Shown: positions 5,530-5,554 of the stretch, one piece after another | How positions within the stretch are numbered: position 1 is the first letter of the stretch | How the letters are laid out: each line of letters starts with the position of its first letter | Source of the DNA: Octadecabacter sp. | GTDB lineage: Bacteria > Pseudomonadota > Alphaproteobacteria > Rhodobacterales > Rhodobacteraceae | Direction: 5' to 3' | DNA: 5,554 nt | NCBI GenBank assembly: GCA_018500065.2 | Contig: JAHBAO020000205.1 | Coordinates: forward strand, 1-5,554 | Notes under the pieces: model-generated | Database searches by the model: none | Seen by the model: the letters and a program-made list of their open reading frames with translations, nothing else | Told to the model about the DNA's origin: nothing | Position numbers and translations under genes: made by a program

Positions 5530-5554
5530 ATGTTGTCACCGTGGGCATCCAAAA
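5530..5554 (+). CDS. Start of an unidentified gene, cut off by the window end
   Basis: ATG at 5530 opens a frame reading MLSPWASK and running off the window. GAGGG at 5521-5525, four bases upstream, is a good ribosome binding site. Its spacing is the same as that of the adenine deaminase gene. The frame is open upstream to TAA at 5464-5466 but has no ATG or GTG before 5530. Eight residues are too few to assign a family. The gene would be transcribed away from the kinase. Confidence 0.4.

Noticed and set aside
1..5554. Mobile elements, CRISPR, toxin-antitoxin or defence systems
   Set aside because: No transposase, integrase, terminal inverted repeats, regularly spaced repeats or defence domains were seen; all large frames are housekeeping or signalling genes.

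Overview
The window looks like ordinary chromosome from an alphaproteobacterium, most likely a marine member of the Rhodobacterales. The grounds are moderate GC with an AT-rich promoter region, the style of the adenine deaminase and PAS-GGDEF-EAL proteins, and CtrA-like TTAA-N7-TTAA motifs. The order is inferred from protein style, not from a search.

Layout: bases 1-300 hold no convincing gene but contain a probable regulatory region. It has a sigma70-like promoter candidate, a near-consensus CtrA-type box placed at about -34 of a second candidate promoter, short direct repeats, and a possible 16-codon leader ORF. Next come two same-strand genes 45 bp apart: a glutathione S-transferase family protein (301-933) and a 681-residue cytoplasmic PAS-PAS-GGDEF-EAL protein (979-3024) that should make and/or degrade cyclic di-GMP. 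After 63 bp, with a candidate promoter of its own and a very strong Shine-Dalgarno, comes an adenine deaminase gene (3088-4782). It ends tail-to-tail against a minus-strand P-loop kinase gene (5423-4779, TTG start); both stop codons lie in the same CTAG. Divergent from the kinase, the first eight codons of another plus-strand gene probably begin at 5530 and run off the end.

Functionally, the GST and c-di-GMP genes may share a transcript, but nothing visible explains a biochemical link. Adenine deaminase converts adenine to hypoxanthine for salvage or use as a nitrogen source. The convergent kinase belongs to the uridine kinase/pantothenate kinase-like group and its substrate is unknown; a role in nucleoside metabolism is only a guess from position. 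I see no mobile element, CRISPR array, RNA gene, toxin-antitoxin pair or defence system. The points most worth checking are the CtrA-type promoter geometry and the EAL-to-EGL change in an otherwise intact phosphodiesterase site.
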